64,000 nt of DNA from the NCBI GenBank assembly GCA_009827225.1, contig WUAI01000001.1:62001-126000 (forward strand). The letters are read 5' to 3'. This DNA is from Flavobacteriaceae bacterium. Its GTDB lineage: Bacteria; Bacteroidota; Bacteroidia; Flavobacteriales; Flavobacteriaceae. This document shows, in pieces, positions 23,679 through 33,093 of the stretch; within the stretch, counting starts at the first letter, position 1, and every line of letters starts with the position of its first letter. The notes beneath the pieces were generated by a model, which searched no databases, had not been told where the DNA came from, and saw only the letters and a program-made list of their open reading frames with translations. The translations under genes and the position numbers were made by a program.

Positions 23679-24911
23679 GTGAATAATCAATATGACGTCC
23701 TTATTGTAGGTGGTGGAGCCGCTGGTTTTTTTACGGCTGTTAACCTGGCTGAAATGGCACCGAATTGTTCCATCGCAATCTTGGAAAGGGGGAGTGATGT
23801 TCTGACCAAGGTAAAAGTATCAGGAGGCGGCCGATGCAATGTGAGCCATGCGGAGTTTATTCCCTCTGAATTGGCATCCAAATATCCTCGTGGAGAAAAA
23901 GAATTACTCGGACCTTTCCACACTTTCATGACTGGTGATACCATAACCTGGTTTGAAAATCGTGGAGTGCCACTCAAAATTGAAGAGGATGGTCGTATGT
24001 TTCCGGAGACTAATTCTTCGCAAACTATAATCGATTGTTTTTTAAGTGAAACGGAAAGATTGGATATTGATGTACTGAGGAATCAACCTGTAAAGACGAT
24101 CAAACAGAATGATCAGGGTTGGGAAGTGAGTACAAAAGAAAAAACCTACCTGTCACGGCATTTGGTTATGGCTACCGGAAGTAACCCGAAAATCTGGCAA
24201 TTGCTGCGAGATCTCGGGCATCAGATTGTGGAACCCGTTCCTTCTCTTTTTACCTTCAACACCAACGATGAAGAGATTCATAAACTGTCCGGTATAAACC
24301 GAGAGGTTTCAGTGCGCATACTGAATTATGAAGGGAGAACGCTTCTCGCAGAGGAAGGACCACTGCTTATTACGCATTGGGGTTTCAGCGGACCTGCCAT
24401 CCTTAAATTATCAGCTTGGGGTGCGCGATTATTACATCCTTTGAATTATCAATTCACTTTGGTGGTAAACTGGATGCCGGATTCAGACATTTCAGAAATA
24501 CAAAACAGTTTGAGAAGTTTTAAAGACGATCATGCTAAGAAAAAAGTGTGGGTTCGTCCTCAGTTTGATATCTCCAAGAGGCTATGGCAATATTTGGTCG
24601 GAAGATCAGGTATCCGTGAAGATAAAACCTGGGCAGATTTGAATAAGGCTGAAATAATCGAGTTAAGCGGTCTGTTGCACAATAGCAGGTTTGATATCAT
24701 TGGCAAGAGCACCTTCAAGGAAGAATTCGTGACTGCCGGAGGAATCCTTTTAAAGGAGGTCGATTTTAAGAGCTTTCAAAGTAAAATTCATCAGAACCTG
24801 TATTTTGCTGGTGAAATTTTGGACATTGATGCCATTACTGGAGGATTTAATTTTCAAAATGCCTGGACAGGCGGCTATTTAGTAGCAAGGCACATCTCAA
24901 AGAATTTGTAG
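23679..24911 (+). CDS. HI0933/BaiN-family FAD flavoprotein
   Basis: A 410-residue NAD(P)/FAD-dependent oxidoreductase of the HI0933-like family. It has an N-terminal Rossmann motif (VLIVGGGAAGFFTA), the family signature KVSGGGRCNVSHA, and the C-terminal motifs GLLH, TAGGILLKEVD and GGFNFQNAWTGGYLVA. The GTG at 23679 is the only sensible start. Bacterial members are little studied; BaiN was proposed to act on bile-acid intermediates, which is not expected here. The stop is one base before the DUF1697 gene, so the two are co-transcribed. Cytoplasmic. Confidence 0.9.
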   Translation: MNNQYDVLIVGGGAAGFFTAVNLAEMAPNCSIAILERGSDVLTKVKVSGGGRCNVSHAEFIPSELASKYPRGEKELLGPFHTFMTGDTITWFENRGVPLKIEEDGRMFPETNSSQTIIDCFLSETERLDIDVLRNQPVKTIKQNDQGWEVSTKEKTYLSRHLVMATGSNPKIWQLLRDLGHQIVEPVPSLFTFNTNDEEIHKLSGINREVSVRILNYEGRTLLAEEGPLLITHWGFSGPAILKLSAWGARLLHPLNYQFTLVVNWMPDSDISEIQNSLRSFKDDHAKKKVWVRPQFDISKRLWQYLVGRSGIREDKTWADLNKAEIIELSGLLHNSRFDIIGKSTFKEEFVTAGGILLKEVDFKSFQSKIHQNLYFAGEILDIDAITGGFNFQNAWTGGYLVARHISKNL

Positions 24912-24912
24912 T

Positions 24913-25440
24913 ATGAAATACATCGCTTTATTGAGAGGAATCAATGTGGGAGGTCATAAGAAAATATTGATGGCAAACCTGAAAGCGCTGTTTGTTTCGC
25001 TCGGATTTGAAAACGTACAGACATACATTCAAAGTGGAAATGTGGTGTTCGATGCTGTTTCCAATGAAGATCTGGAACATAAAATACATGAGGCCTTAAA
25101 AAAAGAGTACGGGTGGGAGATTCCGGTTTTTGTACGCCAGGCCTCCGATCTTAAATCCATATTGGATCGATGTCCATTTGACGGAGAGAAGAAGGAGAAG
25201 TGTTATTTTGCATTGCTCCAACAATCGCCGTTGGTGGTTGATATTCGAGATGCAGCATCTTACCGGTTTCCCAATGATGAATTCGTCATTACGCCTGAAT
25301 GCGTCTATACTTTTTACGGTGGCGGACAAGGTAAAACTAAAATGCCCGGGAATTTCTTTGAGAAAAAGTTGAAGGTGGCCGTGACGGCCAGAAATTTTAG
25401 AACTCTTAGTAAACTCATCGAACTGGCTGAAGCAAAATAA
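24913..25440 (+). CDS. DUF1697 family protein
   Basis: A 175-residue DUF1697 protein, recognised by the N-terminal signature YIALLRGINVGGHKKI and the following MANLKALFVSLGFENVQTYIQSGNVVF. Members are small cytoplasmic alpha/beta proteins of unknown function. The start is separated by one base from the stop of the flavoprotein gene, giving a two-gene operon. The unit ends at a region of inverted repeats (25440-25512) facing the convergent S74-domain gene. Confidence 0.9.
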   Translation: MKYIALLRGINVGGHKKILMANLKALFVSLGFENVQTYIQSGNVVFDAVSNEDLEHKIHEALKKEYGWEIPVFVRQASDLKSILDRCPFDGEKKEKCYFALLQQSPLVVDIRDAASYRFPNDEFVITPECVYTFYGGGQGKTKMPGNFFEKKLKVAVTARNFRTLSKLIELAEAK

Positions 25441-25512
25441 CCCGGGGAGTACATCTAATTTCCCACAAAATGAATTAAGAATCCCCGGGTCGAAACAAGC
25501 CTACTGAGGCTT
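25440..25512. terminator. Inverted repeats between convergent genes, possible bidirectional terminator
   Basis: Two inverted repeats: ACCCGGGGA (25440-25448) pairs with TCCCCGGGT (25482-25490) across 33 nt, and AAGCCT-ACTG-AGGCTT lies at 25497-25512. No long T-run follows on either strand, so they would be inefficient intrinsic terminators. They lie between the DUF1697 stop and the S74-gene stop, where transcription from both sides should end. Confidence 0.4.
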
Positions 25513-25546
25513 AATTGTCAATATTTTGGATAGCTGTTGGCTGTCA

Positions 25547-27004
25547 TTATTCAAATTGGTTTTCCAGCCGATCCAAACGTGTATTGAACTCTTCAATAGT
25601 TGCCTTTTGTCCGTTAATAATTTGCTGCTGTTCCTGCAATGCCTTTACCAGTAATGCAATAAAATCATTGTATCGAATCCCATAATGACCTTCATCGTCT
25701 TTTGTCAGGAAACCTTGTTCGTCATAATCATAAGTGTCCAGAACCTCCTTTACTTCCTGAGCTATGAATCCCATTTCTCTTCCTTTTTCTTCGGAATTAT
25801 TTCTGAAATAGTCCACGGGATTCAGATCCATAAGCATGTCCAGGCCATGAGGCAATTCTCGCACATTGTTCTTCCAATGCCTGTCGGAAGTAACGGTCCA
25901 CGCCACTTGTACCCCCGCATAAGTAATGGAGGTATTTCCAATTCTTACCTGGTTATCAGAAGTGCCCGATGGGACGTTGGCATTATATCCCACAATCACG
26001 TTGTTGGATCCCGTGGTGATATTGTTCCCGGACTGGGATCCCACAGAAGTATTTTGATTTCCCAGAGTGGCTACTCCCAAGGCGGCATATCCCAAAGCAG
26101 TGTTATCTGCACCAGAAATATTTCTGGGTAGGGTAGTGGAGCCTATGGCAGTATTAGTGTCGCCTGTAGAGTTGTCACGCATGGCGTTGGTTCCAATAGC
26201 CACATTAAAATTACCCGAACTATTTGTACCCAGGCAGTCGAGTCCACCAACAGCCGTGTTGCTCGATCCGGTGTTATTATTGTCCAATGCGCGTACGCCA
26301 ACGGCGACATTGCTTGATCCACTTGATATATTGTAAAGGGATTGTTGTCCAACTGCAGTATTGGAGCCTCCCGAAAAGGCTGCCAATCCACGCATCGATT
26401 CATACCCTATGGCGGTGTTATTAAAAGCGGTGGTGTTCCATCGTAAAGCGCGCCTTCCAATAGCTGTATTTCTTCCACCTGTGCTATTGTTTACCATGGC
26501 CTCCGAACCCGCTGCAGTATTACCAAAACCACTGGTGTTCGCGGCCATGGAACTGTCACCAAAAGCTGCATTGTCGGCACCGGTATTCAAAGTATTTAAA
26601 GCGGAAACTCCAAACGAAGTGGATTCCGTTCCAATGTATCCGGATTGAACATTATTTCGTTTGAAGATCATGTCCACATCGTCCTGAGTTCCGATAAAAT
26701 TGGAAGTGGAATTCGTGCCCGAATTTCCGACCAAATCCCATGAAGGAGTCTTGTCGAGTGCAACCCATGCGCTTCCACTGTAGTACCAGAAACCGTTGGT
26801 ATTGTCTGTTTGATACACCAGCAATCCGGTCGCAGGACTACCAATTCCGGTACGTTGAGCTTCAGTCATTCTTGGAATTAGAATTCCGGAGGTGGTACTG
26901 TTGATGTCAAGGGCACTCGAAGCTTCAGGAGTTACCGTTCCAATTCCTACCTGTGCTATGGCTCCATACACGGACAGCCAGAAAAAGAGAAATATTTTCT
27001 TCAT
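25547..27004 (-). CDS. Exported trimeric-fibre-like protein with S74 self-processing domain
   Basis: A 485-residue secreted protein: signal peptide at 1-17, a Bacteroidota-type N-terminal module (VGIGTVTPEASSALDI), then about 11 degenerate YadA-head-like repeats of roughly 19-23 residues containing NTAxG (residues about 120-355). The C-terminal part contains a peptidase S74 intramolecular chaperone domain (SDRHWKNNV, MGFIAQEVKEVL) and a coiled coil (LQEQQQIINGQKATIEEF). In phage tail spikes S74 trimerises the fibre and then cleaves itself off. Here it should assemble a trimeric surface fibre or adhesin. There are no phage genes nearby. It is a single-gene unit. Confidence 0.85.
   Translation of the reverse strand: MKKIFLFFWLSVYGAIAQVGIGTVTPEASSALDINSTTSGILIPRMTEAQRTGIGSPATGLLVYQTDNTNGFWYYSGSAWVALDKTPSWDLVGNSGTNSTSNFIGTQDDVDMIFKRNNVQSGYIGTESTSFGVSALNTLNTGADNAAFGDSSMAANTSGFGNTAAGSEAMVNNSTGGRNTAIGRRALRWNTTAFNNTAIGYESMRGLAAFSGGSNTAVGQQSLYNISSGSSNVAVGVRALDNNNTGSSNTAVGGLDCLGTNSSGNFNVAIGTNAMRDNSTGDTNTAIGSTTLPRNISGADNTALGYAALGVATLGNQNTSVGSQSGNNITTGSNNVIVGYNANVPSGTSDNQVRIGNTSITYAGVQVAWTVTSDRHWKNNVRELPHGLDMLMDLNPVDYFRNNSEEKGREMGFIAQEVKEVLDTYDYDEQGFLTKDDEGHYGIRYNDFIALLVKALQEQQQIINGQKATIEEFNTRLDRLENQFE
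25960..26640 (-). repeat. Degenerate YadA-head repeats within the S74 gene
   Basis: About 11 repeats of roughly 57-69 bp encode GxxNTAxGxxxLxxN-type units. They are diverged at the DNA level but remain in frame, as expected for stacked beta-helix turns in a trimeric head rather than a recent tandem expansion. Boundaries are approximate. Confidence 0.7.
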
Positions 27005-27132
27005 AATTCAAAATTTAGAAGCAGGGTGTAAGTCATGATAGATGTAAATGGGGGCAAAGGGGGCAAAAAAAGATTACCGACTTATACCTTTGCATCGATA
27101 CAAAACGACATTGTCATCATTCAAATTGAGAA

Positions 27133-29004
27133 TTATTGTTTGATCACTTTAAATACTTCTGAATTACTATCGGAAGTACTTACTTGTACGAAATACAAGC
27201 CGGTTTCGTTCGGCAGTTGATCATTAATTCGACGCGCATTGTAGTATTGCTTCGTAGATACCTGTTGACCTAGAATATTCAATACTGAAACAGTAACCTC
27301 CTGAATTTCCTGTGAGAACTCCACGGTGATCTCACCTAAGGTAGGATTAGGATACAGTGTGGCTGTTTCTAAAGGGTTTTCGGTCACCGATAAGCTGGAA
27401 AATGCGCGTTCTACAGCTCCCAGAGCATCCAGTTTTCCATATCCCCAGGTGGGATTGGGAGTAGCTCCGGTAAAACTATCTTCGATGCTGCTAAATCGAA
27501 GCATATTTCGTATCTCATTAGGTGTTAGATCAGGATTCACCTGTAGCATCAATGCTATAACTCCTGTCGACAATGGCGCAGCGGCACTTACTGCATTTTG
27601 TATTCCGTACAAACCGTTGCTGTTTTGAAGCACGTTGAAACTGAAATTTTCATAATAGGTATCGTCCGAATAAGCCGCATGGCACACTTCCCCACTGGCT
27701 GCAAAGTCAACACCTCTCCTGCCATCGTGAGTGGGCCCACTACTGGAACCGATCCATAGTTCGCCTGGGTCTCCCTGCCCGGTGATACCTCTCGGAATAC
27801 CATCGATATCGATCCAATCGTTTTGTACCACGTAATCTGTGGGCGTGATAACAGAGTTGGCAGTGGCGAAATCGTTGATGCTGTATCCAAAGGTGACGAA
27901 ATTTCCGAAGCGATTGTCATTGAAGTAGGTCGACGGATTTAGAGTAGCGTTGAACCCACCATCCGAAACTTGTGTCCCGGTGAGGATTACTTTATATGTT
28001 CCGGGATCCCCACTAAAATCGATAAGGATCTCGCGTCTGTTGGAAGTCGCTCCCCAGAATTCGGTATCGGCTCCTCTATGAAAAATCGATATTCCAGATA
28101 GAAATTCATCCGCAGCCGCTGAAGCATTCGCCGGTGGGGCAAAAGGACCTTCCACAGTACCATTGGGTCGCTCTATGCTCAAGGTAAATCGGTCGTCCTC
28201 GCTATACCATAGATCGAATCGCAGGAATCCTGCTTCGGCCTTCACTACTTCCAGTTCGATGGTTTCATTAGAATCTATCGTTCCTGAAGCATGGTTGTCA
28301 TTGCCACCGTCGTCTCCCACACCATTTACAAACGGATGACCCAAGGCGACAAAATCGTCTATGGCCCGGCAAATACTGCTCGTTCCATCGGTAGGTCCAC
28401 CTATGGATCCTATATTCATCAGGGTAACGGACGGAAGTCCTAGCTCGGCGATCTTGTCGGCCGCAAATTCCATGGCTATAGGTAGATATAAAGGATTAAA
28501 AAATCCATCCTGTCCTGGTTCACTTCCGAAAGGTGGAAACGGGTCATGAGTAATCTTAATACTTATGATCGTTGCCTTGGGTGCGACACCCTGGAAATCT
28601 CCTGAAGCGGTTCCACTTCCATTACCTGCAGCGATGCCTGTAGTGGCCGTTCCATGACCATAGCGGTCCATGGATAAGGGAGGGTCGTTATTGTCCAGAG
28701 CCGCATCGATCTCGGCCTGGTCAAAAATAGTTCCTACACCGTAGGGGTTGTCAGGATCATTGGCTCCGCTCTGGTCAATCATGTCGTATATGTAGGCCAA
28801 GCGCGTATTGCCGTTTTCATCTAGAAAATCGGGATGCCGGTAATCGATGCCTCGATCCATGATCACAATTAATACATTTTCTCCGTCAAGTCCATACTGA
28901 CTGTAAACTTCATCTAAGTTCGCTTCATTTCTGGGTGGAATCCCCTGAGCGAAGGCTTGCAATGCTATTAGAAAGAAAATAGCGAGGGAAATTAGTTTTT
29001 TCAT
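27133..29004 (-). CDS. T9SS-secreted subtilisin-like (S8) protease
   Basis: A 623-residue S8 serine protease. Signal peptide at 1-19 (ends QAFA). The triad is recognisable: Asp50 in IMDRGID, His117 in YGHGTA, and Ser473 in AVSAAAP, aligned with the usual GTSxAAP. A large insert between His and Ser (about residues 225-385) looks like a beta-rich accessory domain. The last 90 residues are a type IX secretion sorting domain (LYPNPTLGEITVEF, NETGLYFVQV), so the enzyme is exported through the outer membrane and probably surface-attached. The start is the ATG at 29004. The gene follows the CHAT gene after 85 bp filled by an inverted repeat that covers this start codon. Confidence 0.93.
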   Translation of the reverse strand: MKKLISLAIFFLIALQAFAQGIPPRNEANLDEVYSQYGLDGENVLIVIMDRGIDYRHPDFLDENGNTRLAYIYDMIDQSGANDPDNPYGVGTIFDQAEIDAALDNNDPPLSMDRYGHGTATTGIAAGNGSGTASGDFQGVAPKATIISIKITHDPFPPFGSEPGQDGFFNPLYLPIAMEFAADKIAELGLPSVTLMNIGSIGGPTDGTSSICRAIDDFVALGHPFVNGVGDDGGNDNHASGTIDSNETIELEVVKAEAGFLRFDLWYSEDDRFTLSIERPNGTVEGPFAPPANASAAADEFLSGISIFHRGADTEFWGATSNRREILIDFSGDPGTYKVILTGTQVSDGGFNATLNPSTYFNDNRFGNFVTFGYSINDFATANSVITPTDYVVQNDWIDIDGIPRGITGQGDPGELWIGSSSGPTHDGRRGVDFAASGEVCHAAYSDDTYYENFSFNVLQNSNGLYGIQNAVSAAAPLSTGVIALMLQVNPDLTPNEIRNMLRFSSIEDSFTGATPNPTWGYGKLDALGAVERAFSSLSVTENPLETATLYPNPTLGEITVEFSQEIQEVTVSVLNILGQQVSTKQYYNARRINDQLPNETGLYFVQVSTSDSNSEVFKVIKQ

Positions 29005-29086
29005 TGTATTGAAATTTTTGGATTGTTTAATTCTACATCGTAACAATTGGAAATTGTCATCGGGGGATTAAATTTCAATACAATGA
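29001..29086 (-). promoter_or_regulatory. 17-bp perfect inverted repeat sequestering the subtilase start codon
   Basis: TCATTGTATTGAAATTT at 29001-29017 is the exact reverse complement of 29070-29086, with a 52-nt loop that itself contains a small hairpin (CAATT-GGA-AATTG). In the minus-strand mRNA the 5' arm starts 3 nt after the CHAT stop codon and the 3' arm contains the subtilase AUG and its leader. Ribosomes ending translation of CHAT would melt the 5' arm and free the start, so translational coupling is the simplest reading. It has no U-run and is not a terminator. Confidence 0.75.
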
Positions 29087-29089
29087 TTC

Positions 29090-32000
29090 CTAGACTTTTT
29101 GACGTCGTTTCAGAAAGAAATAAATGAGAAGTAGAATTAAGAATGCCGGTAGCAGATACATCCAAACAGGCATACCGGAATCCAGGGAAATCGAAGAAGA
29201 ATCTCCCATGAGAATCAATCCGGCCCAGTAATTTGGAGCAAGGGTACGGCCATTGGCTGTAGCAAGATAGGTGAGTTTGGCTTGGCGTAAGGCGTCATCT
29301 TTGGACATTCCTTCTTTCAGATTATCATAAAAGAAACCTATGATCTCTGTGCTGGACTTTTCATCGATCTTCCAAAGGCTGGTAAGCATACTTTCACTTC
29401 CGGCATAGTTAAATGCATGTGCAAGCGATATCATTCCTTCTCCCGGTTCGAAGGCTGGTTTTCCAGTTTCGCAAGCTGTGAGAATCGTAAGATTTGACGA
29501 AAGATTGTAATCATAAATCTCGTAGGTAAACAGTGAGTTGTCTTCCGTGATCCCCTCATCTGAAATGTTCTTTGCAAAAATCAACCTCGAAAATTCGGGC
29601 GTCAAATTATTGGATTCGGCATGGGTTCCAATGTGAATGATCTTGTGCTCTTTGGCCTCCTCTTTAAATATTTGTTTGGTCGATTTTTCATTCAGAAAGG
29701 AGCTGCCGGAAAATATCTTGCTGTACTTTTTCACCAAATCAACGCTAAAAGGTTGCGGTAACAAGGTTACATAAGACTTGTCAATCGAAGCCGAATCGGC
29801 GACGGCAACTTTGTAATTTTCTTTCATCGAACTGCTAAACTCAGGCGCGAAGGCGATATAATTGTCTTCATAATCGAACGATCTTCCCGGGTTCGCAAGC
29901 AAAAACAAACTATAGTTATAAGAGATGGAATGCCTGGCTAATAGACTTTCGGTAGCCATGTCTGTGAAACTTTCGATCGGCTTAGAGGTGAGCGATTCAA
30001 AACTTAAGTTAAATAACTCGCGGTCTGGTATGATGATAATCTTTTCAGTTTGAATATATTCTTCAAGGGGTTGCCACAGCTGGACATACAGCTCATGGAG
30101 AATGGGGGAGATCAGTTCGATTTCGGACTGATCTTCACCAAGCAACTTGATCTTTTCAGGGACATTATCAAATGATAAAGGAATTAGTTCACTTACGTTG
30201 GTGCTCATCACATAGCCGTGCAATTGTTCATCGATGAATAGAAAACGAACCACGGTAGTGATTTCCGGGATGCTTTTCTGAATATTCCCTAAAGACTGTT
30301 CTATCGTTGAATATTTCAGTTCGTAATACTTGGGGTGATCGGTTCGGAGTGAATCGAGGAAAAGTTTCCAGGCTTCATTAGCACTGAAATAATCATTGAT
30401 GTCGTTTTCTTCGGAAACAAGTGCAGCAGAAATATTGTTCTTCAACAATTTCTCCCGTTCGAGTACTTGTTCCGGCAGCCCTCCGAAACGAAGGGTGTTC
30501 TTAATATTAAATTGTGTTCGAATTCGATTGTAAATTCCCGATTCATGGAGCGAGATAACCTCGTCCAGATAGAGGGAATCACGGGTGCGATCAAACAATT
30601 CAATATTGATCTTTTTCGAGAGTTCATTGATTCCGCGATACTCGGTCAAAATGTTATTGACATCTTCTATATTGATAGCTGAGGTCTTTCTTCGTTCCAA
30701 ATAGTTTACCGCTTTGTCGATTTTATCTAATTGCTCCTGCAGGAAATCCAAATCTGGATTGGACCTACTTTCATATTGGGAACGAACTTCCAGCATAGTA
30801 ATGGCCGGACGCTGAAATTCGATTTGGATCGAATCTATTTCAGACTCGGTGGTGGCCATGCGCTCGTCCAGGTACAAATTCCCCTTCAGAGCCCATTCGT
30901 ATGCTTTATCGAATTGTCCCGACTCGTAATATACCTCAGCGAGGTTGGTGATTTCCTTTACCAATGGGAAGTTTTGACTTCCTCCATTCTTTAAGACGTA
31001 TTCATAGGAATCACTAGCTATTTGAATCGCCTTCTCCGGGTTTTCGTTTTTAGCCAGAAATTGTGCATAATCCCGCAGTAAGATTAAATATTCTCTGCTG
31101 AATTCATCGGGATAAGCTTCTTCAAATAACTCTATGCTTTCTTCAAAAAGTATTTTTGCCTCCTCGACATCCCCTAAGGCTGCTGTGGCTTTCGCTTTGA
31201 CCGACAGGATATCCGCTTCGACAGAGGGATACCTACTGGGAGACTCCTTTAAATTCTTCATAGCTGTATCCGTAGATCGAATACTTTTTTCGAAATCTCT
31301 AAGTTCATATTCGGAAAGTGCTATTTGCGTCAAAGCCGTAGCCATTCTGGGACTTGACTTCTCGAAGACCTCTTTTTTCTTTTCATAAGAGAACAGAAGC
31401 ATTTCATAGGCTTTGGTGAGATGTCCTGTGTCGTTATAAAAAGCGGCGAGGTTCGAAATCGCAGAAGCGACCAGCCGCTTGGATTTTTTTACCAGAAAAT
31501 CATCATTACTATTGTCAATGATTTCCTGCAATTGAGGAATGATCTCCTTCTTCATTTCGATAGCCTTTCCCAATTTCCCCTGTGCTTCTATCACAAGAGC
31601 GAGGTTAAACTCGAAAGCTACTATATAATAAATGCGGTCAAAACCTTCCAGAGCACTTTGTTCAGTGGCTTTTATGGCCTTGTTAAAATATAATTCTGCA
31701 CCGTCCAGTTTGTTAAGTGTCCATAAACAAACAGCCACTCCGTTATATGAATCTGCCAAAATATCTTTGTCCACCGTTTCCGATTTTTCGTAGGCCCCGG
31801 CAGAAGCTTCAAAATACGAGAGAGCGTTTTCAAGTTGATACAGCGCGTAGTAATTACCACCTATGGCGTAGTTAATTTTTCCGAGTTCATCCGGTTGTAT
31901 GTCGGGCACCTCGTTGGCATATTCCAGTGCGGTGAGAGAGGCTTCCAGTGAAGTCTGATCATCACCAAGAGCGACATACATTTTATCCAATGACAAATAC

Positions 32001-32335
32001 GCTTTGTACAATGTCCTGGCATTGGGAGATTTTTCCTTGAGTCCTGAGATAAATTCTTCCGCCTTTGCGGCGCCATAGGAATTGTCGCGCTGCCCTGCGG
32101 CAATCTTTCCTACATAAATAGGATACTTTGCTAAGGAGTCTATCTGATTGTTTGTGAGAAATGCGGAGATTTGTGTTTCGAGTTCGAGATTCGCTTCGTC
32201 AAATAGTTCAGCTTTGATCAGGCTATCCAGCAAGATGGTGCCTTTTACTTTTTCTTCCTGTGCATGGCCGGATTGAGTAAATAATAATCCCAGTACAAGC
32301 AAAATTCCCCAAAATTCGCTCGGTCGAATCTTCAT
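29090..32335 (-). CDS. TPR-CHAT caspase-like membrane protein
   Basis: A 1081-residue protein: signal peptide (about 1-25), at least eight tetratricopeptide-like helical repeats to about residue 480, a helical linker, a CHAT domain at about 740-1050, and one C-terminal membrane helix (about 1055-1074) followed by KRRQKV. The CHAT caspase dyad is intact: His905 in HIGTHAES and Cys955 in LTACETG, with the conserved SLWKIDEKSS segment after it. The protease would lie on the periplasmic side, anchored in the membrane. It is 8 bp after the TPR anchor gene and 85 bp before the subtilase gene. CHAT proteases act when a bound partner or signal releases them; the target here is unknown. Confidence 0.9.
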   Translation of the reverse strand: MKIRPSEFWGILLVLGLLFTQSGHAQEEKVKGTILLDSLIKAELFDEANLELETQISAFLTNNQIDSLAKYPIYVGKIAAGQRDNSYGAAKAEEFISGLKEKSPNARTLYKAYLSLDKMYVALGDDQTSLEASLTALEYANEVPDIQPDELGKINYAIGGNYYALYQLENALSYFEASAGAYEKSETVDKDILADSYNGVAVCLWTLNKLDGAELYFNKAIKATEQSALEGFDRIYYIVAFEFNLALVIEAQGKLGKAIEMKKEIIPQLQEIIDNSNDDFLVKKSKRLVASAISNLAAFYNDTGHLTKAYEMLLFSYEKKKEVFEKSSPRMATALTQIALSEYELRDFEKSIRSTDTAMKNLKESPSRYPSVEADILSVKAKATAALGDVEEAKILFEESIELFEEAYPDEFSREYLILLRDYAQFLAKNENPEKAIQIASDSYEYVLKNGGSQNFPLVKEITNLAEVYYESGQFDKAYEWALKGNLYLDERMATTESEIDSIQIEFQRPAITMLEVRSQYESRSNPDLDFLQEQLDKIDKAVNYLERRKTSAINIEDVNNILTEYRGINELSKKINIELFDRTRDSLYLDEVISLHESGIYNRIRTQFNIKNTLRFGGLPEQVLEREKLLKNNISAALVSEENDINDYFSANEAWKLFLDSLRTDHPKYYELKYSTIEQSLGNIQKSIPEITTVVRFLFIDEQLHGYVMSTNVSELIPLSFDNVPEKIKLLGEDQSEIELISPILHELYVQLWQPLEEYIQTEKIIIIPDRELFNLSFESLTSKPIESFTDMATESLLARHSISYNYSLFLLANPGRSFDYEDNYIAFAPEFSSSMKENYKVAVADSASIDKSYVTLLPQPFSVDLVKKYSKIFSGSSFLNEKSTKQIFKEEAKEHKIIHIGTHAESNNLTPEFSRLIFAKNISDEGITEDNSLFTYEIYDYNLSSNLTILTACETGKPAFEPGEGMISLAHAFNYAGSESMLTSLWKIDEKSSTEIIGFFYDNLKEGMSKDDALRQAKLTYLATANGRTLAPNYWAGLILMGDSSSISLDSGMPVWMYLLPAFLILLLIYFFLKRRQKV

Positions 32336-32343
32336 TTGGTCGA

Positions 32344-33093
32344 TTAATCGTTGGTTAGTTCAGAAAGTACGAGCTGCGCTTTCTCTGTATTACTAAAAGT
32401 AAGGTATTTTTTGGCAAGTTCCACATTTCCAGCTTTTAAATAAGCCATGCCGAGGTGAAAATGTGTTTCCGTCTTAAAGCTATTCTGCTCCTGTTCCAAG
32501 AGGGTTTCGAGATAATTGATAGCTTCTTTCTCATCTCCATTAGCCAAATAAGCGGCCCCGATAAAATATTGAAGTGAATCATTCTCAGTGTCGTTTTCCA
32601 GTAGTGGTTCCCATTTGCTGATGGCCAGTTTATAGTTCTCCTTTTTATAATCCACCATGGCATCATAGAACTCGAAATTATTGTTCGTGCTCATTGTCGT
32701 TGGCAGACCAGGATCGGGTTCATAATAGGTGTCAAAAGTTCGTTCTAAATCATTCGGTTGCAGATACCAGAAAATACCAAGTGCCACAATGATTGCCGCT
32801 GCGATCGAATACCATCGGCGGTACGAGTTTCCGGGGACATTGGGAGTAACAACATGGGAAGGTTCCTCGGATCCGGTGGCCATTTCATCGTGATATTGGT
32901 CCATTTGTTCTTTCAATACTGCCGATTCGATTCCCAAGGACAATTGCTGAACCCATTCAACTTGATCTTGAAGTTCATCGCTCTGCTGAAGCTCCTGTTC
33001 AAATTCGGATCTTTCGTCCGGATTCATGGCATCGGACAGGAATCTTTCGATCCTTGCCAGTTGTTCTTCTGAAATGTTCTGCTGGGGATTCAT
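32344..33093 (-). CDS. Single-span membrane TPR protein, probable anti-sigma factor
   Basis: A 249-residue protein. The cytoplasmic N-terminus (about 1-90) is helical with an anti-sigma-like pattern (IERFLSDAMNPDERSEFEQEL, first residues only), then one membrane helix (about 93-110), then a periplasmic part with two or three TPR-like repeats (ENYKLAISKWEPLL, GDEKEAINYLETLL). Its ATG overlaps the stop of the ECF sigma gene by 4 bp, the usual layout for a sigma/anti-sigma pair. The periplasmic TPR could bind the TPR region of the CHAT protein encoded next. The anti-sigma role is inferred from topology and gene order. Confidence 0.8.
   Translation of the reverse strand: MNPQQNISEEQLARIERFLSDAMNPDERSEFEQELQQSDELQDQVEWVQQLSLGIESAVLKEQMDQYHDEMATGSEEPSHVVTPNVPGNSYRRWYSIAAAIIVALGIFWYLQPNDLERTFDTYYEPDPGLPTTMSTNNNFEFYDAMVDYKKENYKLAISKWEPLLENDTENDSLQYFIGAAYLANGDEKEAINYLETLLEQEQNSFKTETHFHLGMAYLKAGNVELAKKYLTFSNTEKAQLVLSELTND

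Noticed and set aside
25960-26640. Regularly spaced repeats that could suggest a CRISPR array
   Set aside because: The units are degenerate, contiguous and in frame with an exported protein; they encode NTAxG beta-helix repeats, with no constant direct repeats or spacers.
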